Shown: piece by piece, positions 50,552 to 58,399 of the stretch
How positions within the stretch are numbered: position 1 is the first letter of the stretch
How the letters are laid out: the number at the start of each line of letters is the position of its first letter
NCBI GenBank assembly: GCA_964398365.1
Contig: CAYNMC010000037.1
Span: 19,115 to 83,114, forward strand
Reading direction: 5' to 3'
Length of the DNA stretch: 64,000 nt
Source of the DNA: CAYNMC01 sp964398365
Lineage (GTDB): Bacteria > Patescibacteriota > Microgenomatia > UBA1400 > CAYNMC01
The notes under the pieces: model-generated
Seen by the model: only the letters and a program-made list of their open reading frames with translations
What the model was told of the DNA's origin: nothing
Database searches by the model: none
Translations under genes and position numbers: made by a program

Positions 50552-51136
50552 CTAATCCAATTTTACCTTTGGTGTAATCATTTCTTCTTGGCTTACACTT
50601 AAAGCTTCCTCGTTAACTTCCGGCATTTTTAGGCCCGGTAATTGACTAAAACCAAATAATTTAGCAACAAAGCTTGAAGGAATGGTTACTATCATAATAT
50701 TATAATCTGCGGTCAAATCAATTAAAGTCCGCCGACTATACATTACTTTATCAGCAGTATCTCTCAATTCTTCCATGAGTTGACTCGTAGGACCAGCTGC
50801 CTGTAATTGAGGGGTACTTTCCAAAACAGCCCGAATCGGCGTTAGCGCTTGTTGAAGCTGGGCACTTGCGTCAATCAATTTCTGGGCATCTGCGCTTTTA
50901 ATCACACTCATTACTGTTTTTCTCGCTTCTGTTAAATCTTTAAAAATAGCTTTTTCGTGCTTTAGATAGCCTTTAACTGATTCAACCAAATTGGGAATTA
51001 AATCGGCTTGCCGTTTTAATTGATTACCAATTTCTTGAACAGCTGCCCCAATTCTTGTTTTAGTAGTCACAAACTTGTTGTAAGTAACAAAAATATACAA
51101 AACCAAAACCGCTAAAATAATTAAGATAATTATCAT
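50552..51136 (-). CDS. lemA: LemA family protein
   Basis: LemA proteins have one N-terminal membrane helix (here residues 2-19, IIILIILAVLVLYIFVTY) and a long helical-bundle domain outside or inside the membrane; function is poorly known. The family signature YNKFVTTKTRIGAAVQEIGNQLKRQADLIPNLVESVKGY and the later TRRTLIDLTADYN-like SRRTLIDLTADYNI are present. Length 194 is normal. Its ATG is preceded by AAGGAGGTGA at 51153-51144, 7 bp away, a near-perfect Shine-Dalgarno match that stands out in this window. It starts the lemA-htpX-clpB run. Confidence 0.93.
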   Translation of the reverse strand: MIIILIILAVLVLYIFVTYNKFVTTKTRIGAAVQEIGNQLKRQADLIPNLVESVKGYLKHEKAIFKDLTEARKTVMSVIKSADAQKLIDASAQLQQALTPIRAVLESTPQLQAAGPTSQLMEELRDTADKVMYSRRTLIDLTADYNIMIVTIPSSFVAKLFGFSQLPGLKMPEVNEEALSVSQEEMITPKVKLD

Positions 51137-51143
51137 CTTTTTT

Positions 51144-51153
51144 CACCTCCTTC
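51144..51153 (-). promoter_or_regulatory. Near-perfect Shine-Dalgarno site of lemA
   Basis: AAGGAGGTGA on the minus strand, 7 bases before the lemA ATG, matches the anti-Shine-Dalgarno sequence over its full length. Most other genes here have weak or no SD, so strong initiation of lemA is expected. Confidence 0.85.
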
Positions 51154-51176
51154 ACTCACCATTTAAGTCTTCCTTT

Positions 51177-52970
51177 TTAAGTCTTTATTTTTAAACTAAG
51201 TTCATTATAACTCAAAGTATTAAGAATGTCAGCCTTGGTGGCCCAACCTCGTCTAGCTGTCCAAACACCATATCTTATCAATTCCATGTCTTCAACACTA
51301 TGACTATCAGTTGTCACCACCAACTTTACTCCTACTTTCACTGCCTCTCTTATTAAAAAATCGGGTAAATCAAGTCTATCTGGCCACGCATTAATTTCTA
51401 GATACTTATGATTTTTTAAACAAAATTCAAAAATTTTCTCCCAATCAAGCTCATAACCCTCTCTTTTTAAAAGCTTTCTTCCGGTCGGATGGCCTAAAAT
51501 TTTCACTTTAGGATGATCCAAGGCCCTCAAAACTCTTTGGGTCATTTTTTGTCTATTCAAACGAAAACTACTATGAACAGAAACGATGGCAAAATCTAAC
51601 AAATCCAAAGCTTCATCGGAAATTGCTCTTTTTCCGTCCGGTCTAATATCTATTTCTAAAGAATTAAATATGAATATTTTTTTTACTCTATTTTTTCTTT
51701 CCTTTTCTTTAGAGTATAAAAATTGATCTATATATTCTTTTTTCCTTTTAATTAAATCAATAATTTCTGAATTTGAATGAAAGTTAAGGCTGGGATTATG
51801 TTCACTTAAAGCAAGATATTCATAACCTAACTTTTCTCCTTTTTGATAAATCTCGGCTAACGAAGAAGTTCCTATATCGTGACTGGTCTCAATATTAAAA
51901 TCGGAATGAAGATGGAGATCTCCTTTTATTTCTTTTAATTCAACTAATTTTGGCAGCTGGTTCTTTTGGGCTAACTCTATCTCTCCATAATTTTCCCGTA
52001 ATTCTGGTGGTATCCAAACCATACCCAAAGCCTGATAAAAACCTTCTTCAGTCTCATAGCTTTGTCTTTGATGACTTTGTTTCTTTTTAATCCCGTGTTC
52101 AGATAAAGACAAACCTTTCTTTAAAGCTATTTCCCTTAAAGCAATATTATGTTGTTTTGAACCGGTGAAATGCTGCAGTAACGAACCAAAAGCCGCTGGT
52201 CTTTCCACCATAAGATCAACTTGAATGTTGCCGGAAAGCAAGGCACGGGCTTTATTCTCGCCAGCTTCAATTATTTTTAACCATTTAGGATAACGAATAA
52301 ACCAGTCAATAACAGCCTTTTTATCTTTGCTCGCCACGGCAATATCAATATCACCCACGGTGGCACAATGACGTCGCAAACTTCCCAAAGTTTCTGCCTT
52401 AATTACTAGAGGTTGAAGTTTAAGATAATTTAAAATTGCCTCTGCTCGACTAAAAGCTACTGGTAAAAGTAAACGTTTCTCGGTTCTGCCATATTCACTT
52501 AAGGCTTTTAAAATTTTTTGGGCCGACTGTTCCCCAAATCCCGCGATATTTTTCAATTTTCCTGACTTAACCGCTTTTTTTAGTTCTTTTAAAGCTGTTT
52601 CCCTTTTTTTGATTTTTAATTCTTGACAAAGCTTGAAAGCGGTTTTAGGACCGATTCCTGGAATTAATAAAAACTCAAACATCGCCGGCGGTAAACCTGA
52701 AAGTACTTTTTGAAAATGCTTAACTTTACCTTTTTGAAAAAGTTCTGTAAGATGTTTGCTAAGATTTGGCCCAATTGCTGGCAGACTATCAAGCTTATTT
52801 TCTTCCCACAAATCTTTAATTTCAGTCGTTGCCTGCTCAATCGCCGTAGCTGCTCGATCATAAGCCATAATTTTAAACCGGTTAGCTTTTTTAATTTCGT
52901 AAGCTGCCGCCACCGCTCTTAAAAGCTTGGCTACTTCTTGATTAGTAAAATTAAATGAATTTTTTTTCAT
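51177..52970 (-). CDS. polX: Family X DNA polymerase with PHP exonuclease (PolX)
   Basis: PolX fills short gaps in base-excision or end-joining repair. The 597-residue product has the 8-kDa helix-hairpin-helix region (LPAIGPNLSKHLTEL, IPGIGPKTAFKLCQEL), the nucleotidyltransferase site LGSLRRHCATVGDIDIAV with a third Asp in NIQVDLMVE, the fingers/thumb (HFTGSKQHNIALREIALKKG) and a C-terminal PHP phosphoesterase (KGDLHLHSDFNIET, LALSEHN, LEIDIRPDG, VSVHSSF, HPTGRK, NAWPDRLDL, TTDSHS). Length is normal. Metal ligands of both active sites are visible. It is upstream of lemA on the same strand. Confidence 0.95.
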   Translation of the reverse strand: MKKNSFNFTNQEVAKLLRAVAAAYEIKKANRFKIMAYDRAATAIEQATTEIKDLWEENKLDSLPAIGPNLSKHLTELFQKGKVKHFQKVLSGLPPAMFEFLLIPGIGPKTAFKLCQELKIKKRETALKELKKAVKSGKLKNIAGFGEQSAQKILKALSEYGRTEKRLLLPVAFSRAEAILNYLKLQPLVIKAETLGSLRRHCATVGDIDIAVASKDKKAVIDWFIRYPKWLKIIEAGENKARALLSGNIQVDLMVERPAAFGSLLQHFTGSKQHNIALREIALKKGLSLSEHGIKKKQSHQRQSYETEEGFYQALGMVWIPPELRENYGEIELAQKNQLPKLVELKEIKGDLHLHSDFNIETSHDIGTSSLAEIYQKGEKLGYEYLALSEHNPSLNFHSNSEIIDLIKRKKEYIDQFLYSKEKERKNRVKKIFIFNSLEIDIRPDGKRAISDEALDLLDFAIVSVHSSFRLNRQKMTQRVLRALDHPKVKILGHPTGRKLLKREGYELDWEKIFEFCLKNHKYLEINAWPDRLDLPDFLIREAVKVGVKLVVTTDSHSVEDMELIRYGVWTARRGWATKADILNTLSYNELSLKIKT

Positions 52971-52998
52971 AATTTTGCTTTTAAAAAGTAGAACTGTC

Positions 52999-53027
52999 TT
53001 GATTATATTGTTTTTTTTGTTTAAAAT
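52999..53027 (+). promoter_or_regulatory. Promoter of tRNA-Asp
   Basis: TTGATT (52999-53004), 17 bp, TAAAAT (53022-53027), with the tRNA 5' end 23 bp further on. The same two hexamers and spacing occur before tRNA-Lys on the other strand. Confidence 0.7.
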
Positions 53028-53049
53028 GAAGCCCTAAGATAAATTTTAT

Positions 53050-53124
53050 GGACCCGTGGTGTAGCCTGGTTAACACGCGTCCCTGTCAAGGACGAGATCA
53101 CCGGTTCGAATCCGGCCGGGTCCG
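53050..53124 (+). tRNA. tRNA-Asp (anticodon GUC), no CCA encoded
   Basis: The acceptor stem GGACCCG pairs fully with CGGGTCC. The D-arm is GTGTAGCCTGGTTAACAC, and the anticodon stem CGTCC/GGACG holds loop CTGTCAA (anticodon GTC). The T-arm is CCGGTTCGAATCCGG and the discriminator is G. CCC follows instead of CCA, so the tail must be added enzymatically. Confidence 0.95.
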
Positions 53125-53137
53125 CCCAAATTGGCTC

Positions 53138-53167
53138 TTTAAAAATTATTAAGTACTTATTTTTAAA
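53138..53167 (+). other. AT-only hairpin between tRNA-Asp and the LysM gene
   Basis: TTTAAAAAT (53138-53146) and ATTTTTAAA (53159-53167) are perfect complements around a 12-base loop that contains the palindrome AAGTACTT. No T-run follows the stem. It may be a processing site, an operator for the LysM gene at 53199, or chance in AT-rich DNA. Confidence 0.3.
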
Positions 53168-53198
53168 CCAAACTGCCCACAAAAAATAAGTTAAATTT

Positions 53199-53789
53199 AT
53201 GGTAAAACGTTCATCCGGTTTTTTTAACAAATTTAAAATTAACGAATCAACGATGAGCACTCTTTTAGGTGCAGCAGTGGTTATTTTGGTTGGTTTTTTA
53301 ATTTTTAATTATTTTAGACAAACCAGTAAAAAAAGCGAGATCACCCCAGAAGCAGCTCAAGAAAAATCAGAAATTACTTTTGAAGAAGAGGGGGATCAAG
53401 TAGTGCCTGTTAACCTGCCAGTAACCCATAAAGTTAGCAGCGGTGAAGATTTATGGAAAATAGCGGAAAAATATTATGGCAGTGGTTACAATTGGGTAGA
53501 TATCGCTCAGCAAAATAAACTGATTAACCCTGATGTTATTTTTATAGATCAAGAACTAAATATCCCTAAAGTTGCCGTCAGAAAACCTTTGCTAGAAGCT
53601 GATCAAACAAAAGCGGTAACTGACAAAATAGAAGGAAACACTTACAAGGTAAAAGAGGGAGATAATTTATGGACAATCTCGGTAAGGGCTTATGCCGATG
53701 GCTATAAATGGCCAGAGATTGCTAAAGCTAACAACTTAGCCAATCCTGATCTTTTACTCATTGATCAGGAACTTAAATTACCTCGGTAA
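53199..53789 (+). CDS. Membrane-anchored protein with two LysM domains
   Basis: The 196-residue protein has a basic N-terminus, one membrane helix (about 22-39, LLGAAVVILVGFLIFNYF), an acidic/Ser linker (45-75) and two LysM repeats. The first is HKVSSGEDLWKIAEKYYGSGYNWVDIAQQNKL (about 77-120); the second is YKVKEGDNLWTISVRAYADGYKWPEIAKANNL (about 150-195). LysM binds N-acetylglucosamine-containing glycans such as peptidoglycan. No catalytic domain is present, so it probably tethers the membrane to the wall or acts as a scaffold. It is placed between tRNA genes on the same strand and may share their transcript. Confidence 0.9.
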   Translation: MVKRSSGFFNKFKINESTMSTLLGAAVVILVGFLIFNYFRQTSKKSEITPEAAQEKSEITFEEEGDQVVPVNLPVTHKVSSGEDLWKIAEKYYGSGYNWVDIAQQNKLINPDVIFIDQELNIPKVAVRKPLLEADQTKAVTDKIEGNTYKVKEGDNLWTISVRAYADGYKWPEIAKANNLANPDLLLIDQELKLPR

Positions 53790-53829
53790 CTTAAGAATGT
53801 TTAAAACCGAAGGGTAAAGTTTTAAGCTG

Positions 53830-53900
53830 GCGGGATTAGTTGAGCGGCCCAACGTCACCTTCCCAAGGTGAAAAGAGGGGTTCAACTCCCCTATCCCGCT
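53830..53900 (+). tRNA. tRNA-Gly (anticodon CCC), no CCA encoded
   Basis: The acceptor GCGGGAT pairs with ATCCCGC. The anticodon stem TCACC/GGTGA holds loop TTCCCAA (anticodon CCC), and the T-arm is AGGGGTTCAACTCCCCT. The discriminator is U, usual for bacterial Gly tRNAs. No CCA follows. Confidence 0.94.
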
Positions 53901-53905
53901 CTCTT

Positions 53906-53978
53906 GCCGAAGTAGCTCAGCTGGCAGAGCAGTGCTTTCGTAAAGCAAAGGTCGTGGGTTCAACTCCCACCTTCGGCT
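53906..53978 (+). tRNA. tRNA-Thr (anticodon CGU), no CCA encoded
   Basis: The acceptor GCCGAAG pairs with CTTCGGC, the D-arm is GCTCAGCTGGCAGAGC, the anticodon loop is TTCGTAA (anticodon CGT) and the T-arm is GTGGGTTCAACTCCCAC. The anticodon stem has a G-A mismatch at position 27-43. It lies 5 bp after tRNA-Gly and 2 bp before the next start codon. Confidence 0.93.
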
Positions 53979-53980
53979 CT

Positions 53981-54697
53981 ATGACTAAATTTTCTAAAAG
54001 CCGTTTGCAAAAAATTGAAGAAAAAAGAAGTTTACACCAGGCAATCTTTTTTTTCCTGCTTACTTTAATTTTAATTTTAGTCATTTTTTTTATTGGGTTA
54101 CCGCTCTTGGTTAAATTTTCTGTTTTCTTAGGCAAACGCCAAGAAACACCTTCATACCCTAAAAACAATCAGTTTCTCATTCCCATCCCTCCTCATCTTA
54201 ATTTTGGAGTTTCTGCAACTAATAGTGCTCTTTTTAACCTGAGTGGTTCGGCTCCGGCTGGGATGAAAATCAAAATTTTCTTAAATGAGGAGTTAATCAA
54301 AGAAGTTACCGCCAACAATAATGGCGAATTTTACCTCACTAAAATCAATCTCAAAGAAGGAAAAAATACTTTTAGGGCAGTCAGCGTCGTAGAAGAAAAA
54401 GAAAGTGAACCTTCTTTAGCCACCGTCATTTATAAAAAAACACCCCCAAAATTAGAAATTAAACAACCCCAAAACAACGCTGATTTTTATGATGAAGAAA
54501 GAGAGATTATTATCGAAGGTATAACTGATCCCCAAACTAAGGTAACCATCAATGAACATCTGGCGATGGTGGATAATGAGGGCAATTTTAGTTTACGCTT
54601 TACCCTAAACCCAGGCGAAAATGACTTTAAAATTATTGCTGAGGACGAAGCAGGTAATCAAAACCAAAATCAGCTCAAGGTTAATTATACTCCCTAA
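53981..54697 (+). CDS. Membrane-anchored protein with two Ig-like domains
   Basis: The 238-residue protein starts at the ATG just 3 bases after tRNA-Thr; a longer frame reading through the two tRNAs is clearly artefactual. It has a charged N-terminus, one strong membrane helix (about 21-48), then two bacterial Ig-like domains (about 72-145 and 150-236). The second has the pattern GITDPQTKVTINEHLAMVDNEGNFSLRFTLNPGENDFKIIAEDEAGNQ, in two halves, typical of Big/glucodextranase-B-type folds. It is probably an envelope adhesion or scaffold protein. It overlaps the convergent Wzy-like gene by 4 bp. Confidence 0.85.
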   Translation: MTKFSKSRLQKIEEKRSLHQAIFFFLLTLILILVIFFIGLPLLVKFSVFLGKRQETPSYPKNNQFLIPIPPHLNFGVSATNSALFNLSGSAPAGMKIKIFLNEELIKEVTANNNGEFYLTKINLKEGKNTFRAVSVVEEKESEPSLATVIYKKTPPKLEIKQPQNNADFYDEEREIIIEGITDPQTKVTINEHLAMVDNEGNFSLRFTLNPGENDFKIIAEDEAGNQNQNQLKVNYTP

Positions 54698-55854
54698 GTT
54701 GCAATCATTATCCAAAACCAAATCATTACCCAGGCGTAAAATAGACTATTATTAAATAATGAATGGCTAATAAGGGCGACAAGACTAGCACCAATGGCCA
54801 AAGAAAAAGAAGTTGCTGTTAAAAATTTATCTTTAATAATAACCAAAAGTAAGCGGCTATAAAAAACTAAGCCCAATATACCTGTGGTTGCTAACACGAA
54901 AATAAAACTGTTGTCTGTGCCCGCTCCAGCATGGGAAAATGAACGATTGCCAGCAGCATAGCGGTAAAAATTAAAGCCAACGCCGAAAATTGGTTTTTGT
55001 CTAAAAATTAAAAAACCTTGCTGCCAGCTCTGCCAACGACTCCAAAAAGAAACTTGCCTTGTCAAATTTACCCCTTCACCAGCAGGACGAGGCAAAAGAA
55101 AAAGAGTGAGAAGAAAAACGCTTATTACGAGCAAAAAAAACTTTAATGATTTTTTAAAAATGGCAATGGTAGTCATACCCAAAATGTAAGCCAAATAAGC
55201 ACTTCGACTGTAGGTCAAGGCCATAGCCAAATAACAAATCGCAAGTAAAAGCCATAGAAATTTTTTAATTTTTTTCTCCTTATCAGCATTAATAAAAGCA
55301 AGTTGATTGATTATTAAAATTATTGTCAAAACAAAAATTAATCCTGCAAATCCAGGCTCAAGATAGGTACCCACTACCCGATATAAATGAGGGTCCCAAC
55401 CAGCGGCAGTTAGCAAACGAAGATCTGGAAAAATAAAATATTGAATTAAACCCAAAGCTGCGGCAGCGGTGCCGGCACCAATCAACCATTTAAATACTTT
55501 TTCCTTTAAGCCTGCAGTTTCCTTAATTACCCAGTAAAGGCCGGCATAGCTTCCCCAACGTAAAAGATAAAAAGAAGCGATTAAAATCTCTCCTAATCTC
55601 CTTTGGGGACAATTGAGTAAAAAGGATATTAGGGCAGTTAACCAAAAAGCAAAAATTGCTTTTTCTATTCGTCCACACTTTGGCAATTTACCGCTTTTAA
55701 TTTTTTTAATAAACCAGCTCGCTAAAATTAAAACAATTATCACATCATGAAAATAACAACCTATTTGAGAATTAACCGGACTAATTCTGGTTAACTGACC
55801 GAAAGGGAAAAGAAAAAAAAGTAAAATTAACAATAACCGATGAAAATTAAGCAT
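54694..55854 (-). CDS. O-antigen ligase/polymerase (Wzy/WaaL-like) membrane protein
   Basis: The 386-residue protein has about 10-12 hydrophobic helices and a large external loop before the C-terminal helices. The pattern ALTYSRSAYLAYILGMT (the Wzy_C-type 'xxSRxxxL' motif) and PIFGVGFNFY with HNSFI-like GTDNSFIFVLATTGILGLV are typical of O-antigen ligase/polymerase families. It would polymerise or attach lipid-linked glycan outside the membrane. It overlaps the next upstream gene by 1 bp, so the two are expressed together. Confidence 0.85.
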   Translation of the reverse strand: MLNFHRLLLILLFFLFPFGQLTRISPVNSQIGCYFHDVIIVLILASWFIKKIKSGKLPKCGRIEKAIFAFWLTALISFLLNCPQRRLGEILIASFYLLRWGSYAGLYWVIKETAGLKEKVFKWLIGAGTAAAALGLIQYFIFPDLRLLTAAGWDPHLYRVVGTYLEPGFAGLIFVLTIILIINQLAFINADKEKKIKKFLWLLLAICYLAMALTYSRSAYLAYILGMTTIAIFKKSLKFFLLVISVFLLTLFLLPRPAGEGVNLTRQVSFWSRWQSWQQGFLIFRQKPIFGVGFNFYRYAAGNRSFSHAGAGTDNSFIFVLATTGILGLVFYSRLLLVIIKDKFLTATSFSLAIGASLVALISHSLFNNSLFYAWVMIWFWIMIAT

Positions 55855-57449
55855 TAAAAGCTCACGTTTACTTTATATAAAGCAACACCAGTTAATTCAT
55901 TTTGGTAAACTAAGGGATATTTTTTAAATTTTTCCCTATTTTTATCTTTGCCTACTAAGAGATATTCAAACCTCTCTCCTTTCTGAACCATCGAGATCTC
56001 TTTAAAGGCAAAATCAAGATAAAAAAGATTATGAATCCCTAAAACAAGTACTTTCTTCTCTGGCTTAAGATAATTTTTAAAAAAGCCATCAACATCATAA
56101 AAATTACCCGCTTCAAAATTAAGGTTTTTTTTCATAAATTCAGCTTCGCTCTGCTGACCCATAATTAAAGGCAAATATTTTTTATTGACCATCAATCGAC
56201 TACCCGCATTTAAAATTGTGATCAAAAAAACACTCAAAAGAAAAACTCTAGAAATTATTTTTGGATAATCTTGAAGTCTTCTCAATAAAATAAAAATAAA
56301 AACAGGTAAAATTGGCAGTAAAAAGCGGTTATAATTTAAGGGGGTTAAAAACCATAAAAGTAAATAAGCAACTAAATAAACATAAAAAAAATCTCCTTTT
56401 AAAATAAGATTGGTCTTAGACTTCATTAAAAAAAGAGGCAGTCCAATAAGAATAACTGGCGTCAAAATATCGCCTGACGTAAAAACAGTTTGCCCAATCG
56501 CTTTTAGAAAATTAAGCGGATGTCGCGTTAATAACCAACCAGTCAAAGTCATACCGCCGGTTTGCGATTTTAAAAACCAGCTTGTTAAATACGGATAAAA
56601 AGGATTACCCGTATTTAAGTAAGTAAAAACAAACCAAGGCAAAAGGGGAACGAGAAAAGCCGAACTAAAAATAAAAAGCTTGCCAAGAAAATTTCGCTTA
56701 AGTAAAAAAAACGCGATTAAAGCAAAAAAGGAATGAATACCAATAAGTTTGACGCTCGCCGCCAAACCAAATAACAAACCACTCTCTATTAAAATTATTT
56801 TCTCTTGCCAGTTTTGTTTTTTACCCTGTTTTTCTTGCCATTCTAAAAAAACCAATAAACCTAAATTATTAAAAAAAACTAGGGCAAGATCATTATAGGC
56901 GGTTGTGGAAAGCCAACCAACAGTTAATTGTGAATAAAAAATCAACGCCCCTACCCAAGAAAGCTCAGCGGATAAAAAACGACGGCATAATTTATAAATC
57001 ACAAAGGCACTTCCTAAACCAAAACAAAAATGGACAAATTTAGGTCCAAAATAACCCAACACTGACAAAAAACCTACATAAATCATTTCTAACAATTGGG
57101 GAGCAGCCGAATAATAAAAAAGTCCCCCAGGAATAAAAAAAATTTTCCCTTCTTGCAGATAAAGTTTCGGTAAGGTCAGGTGATACCAAAGAGCATCAAA
57201 AGCTAATTCAGGCCCTAAAACTCCCAAAAAATTCGTCAAGACGCAGACCAAGAATAAAAATAATAAAAATTGCTCCTTTCGCCCCAACTTTCTTACTTTT
57301 TTTAAGTATCTAAAAAGCACTAACGCCAAAAATAAAATCAAGAAGCATGTCAACCAAAAAAGATTATTTCTTGTTAATTTCCCTAAGATACCTAAAAAGA
57401 AAATAGTATAACCATAAAGAGCTGTCAAAAAGGCAAAATTGATAAGCAC
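55854..57449 (-). CDS. GT-C (ArnT/PMT-like) membrane glycosyltransferase
   Basis: The product of about 531 residues has around 12 helices. The first external loop contains GPELAFDALWYHLTLPKLYLQEGKIFF, where an acidic residue is the GT-C catalytic base (here Glu/Asp in ELAFD). The C-terminal part is a soluble segment (from about 430). The start is set by the ribosome-binding site: AGGAGG at 57461-57456 stands 6 bases before GTG 57449. An in-frame TTG at 57467 would place this SD inside the gene and is less likely. It is predicted to transfer a polyprenyl-linked sugar to a surface acceptor. Confidence 0.82.
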   Translation of the reverse strand: MLINFAFLTALYGYTIFFLGILGKLTRNNLFWLTCFLILFLALVLFRYLKKVRKLGRKEQFLLFLFLVCVLTNFLGVLGPELAFDALWYHLTLPKLYLQEGKIFFIPGGLFYYSAAPQLLEMIYVGFLSVLGYFGPKFVHFCFGLGSAFVIYKLCRRFLSAELSWVGALIFYSQLTVGWLSTTAYNDLALVFFNNLGLLVFLEWQEKQGKKQNWQEKIILIESGLLFGLAASVKLIGIHSFFALIAFFLLKRNFLGKLFIFSSAFLVPLLPWFVFTYLNTGNPFYPYLTSWFLKSQTGGMTLTGWLLTRHPLNFLKAIGQTVFTSGDILTPVILIGLPLFLMKSKTNLILKGDFFYVYLVAYLLLWFLTPLNYNRFLLPILPVFIFILLRRLQDYPKIISRVFLLSVFLITILNAGSRLMVNKKYLPLIMGQQSEAEFMKKNLNFEAGNFYDVDGFFKNYLKPEKKVLVLGIHNLFYLDFAFKEISMVQKGERFEYLLVGKDKNREKFKKYPLVYQNELTGVALYKVNVSF

Positions 57450-57536
57450 CCACCACCTCCTCGACAAAGTAACTCAATTAAATAAAGCATTATCATCAAA
57501 AATGTCCAAAATATAAAAAAGAGTACCGAAAAATTC

Positions 57537-58352
57537 TTAGACATATTTTTGCCAATTAATAATTTTAAATTCTTCTTTCCCTTCATTTTGTTGTCTTACC
57601 CAAAGTTTCGCTCGGACCATGAAACTATGGAGACTCATCATTCCCGCCATAATTAAACCATGAATGCCGTCAAGAAACCCCAGTCTTAGAAAATAATTCT
57701 GACAGAATTTAGCCACAGGATAAAAAGTAATCCAAAAAATGTTGGTAGTCTTGCCTTGATCGTATAATTCTTTAGACCTTAAAGAACTATAATGATTAAG
57801 TTTACCTAAAAATTGAGCAAGAGATATTTTTCGTTGATGAAGAAGAGGGTTTTTAAAGACCGCTGTTTTTCCAGAAATTTGCCAAACTTCATGAATTTTA
57901 CCTACCCATTTACCTTTATCTTTTCTTGCCAGTCTCAATAATTTTATCTTTGCAGTTTCACCAAATTTTAACCATTTTCCTAAAAATTTATCCTTTCGTT
58001 TAAAGTAAAAACCGCTTAGGCAACCAAACTTGCCTGAGATTCCCATTTTGATCTCTTCTGCTAAAATTTTACTTATTCTTTCATCGGCATCAACAAACAA
58101 GACCCATTCTCCTCGAGCTTGCGCTAAACCAAAATTTCTCTGAGCAGCAAAATCGCCTGCTAATGCTCTTTTGAAAATTTTAAATTTTAATTTAGTCTTT
58201 AAATTTTTATTTTTTAAAACTTGAATTTCTGTAATTGTTTTATCAGTGGAATAATCATCAATAATAATAATTTCATCGCACCAAGAAAGACTTTCAAGGC
58301 AAGCTTGAATATTTTTTTCTTCGTTTTTGGTTAAAACTACCACTGAAAGCAT
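57537..58352 (-). CDS. Family 2 glycosyltransferase (WaaE/KdtX-like)
   Basis: The 271-residue GT-A enzyme starts LSVVVLTKNEEKNIQACLESL and has IIIIDDYSTDKT, AAQRNFGLAQARGEWVLFVDADERIS (DxD-type metal site) and GFYFKRKDKFLGKWLKFGE with the later KIHEVWQISGK. This set is typical of WaaE/KdtX-like beta-glycosyltransferases of envelope glycans. The ATG is six bases after a perfect TATAAT on the minus strand (58364-58359), which predicts a leaderless transcript. It is divergent from the flippase gene. Confidence 0.9.
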   Translation of the reverse strand: MLSVVVLTKNEEKNIQACLESLSWCDEIIIIDDYSTDKTITEIQVLKNKNLKTKLKFKIFKRALAGDFAAQRNFGLAQARGEWVLFVDADERISKILAEEIKMGISGKFGCLSGFYFKRKDKFLGKWLKFGETAKIKLLRLARKDKGKWVGKIHEVWQISGKTAVFKNPLLHQRKISLAQFLGKLNHYSSLRSKELYDQGKTTNIFWITFYPVAKFCQNYFLRLGFLDGIHGLIMAGMMSLHSFMVRAKLWVRQQNEGKEEFKIINWQKYV

Positions 58353-58358
58353 AAATTT

Positions 58359-58364
58359 ATTATA
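58359..58364 (-). promoter_or_regulatory. -10 element (TATAAT) six bases before the GT2 start
   Basis: On the minus strand TATAAT is followed by AAATTT and then the ATG at 58352, the same geometry as at 19712-19724. The -35 region is weak. Supports a leaderless mRNA. Confidence 0.5.
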
Positions 58365-58399
58365 AAACTTATTATAGCTAAATGTTAAAATAGGTCGAG

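Noticed and set aside
53021..53260. Minus-strand ORF across tRNA-Asp (peptide like DPAGFEPVISSLTGTRV)
   Set aside because: It is the antisense translation of a tRNA gene, a well-known false ORF.
53840..53980. Upstream extension of the Ig-like protein through the tRNAs
   Set aside because: The frame runs through tRNA-Gly and tRNA-Thr; the ATG at 53981 gives a normal membrane-protein N-terminus.
53778..54168. Minus-strand ORFs across tRNA-Gly and tRNA-Thr
   Set aside because: Same artefact: antisense frames of tRNA genes (VGVEPTTFALRKH type).
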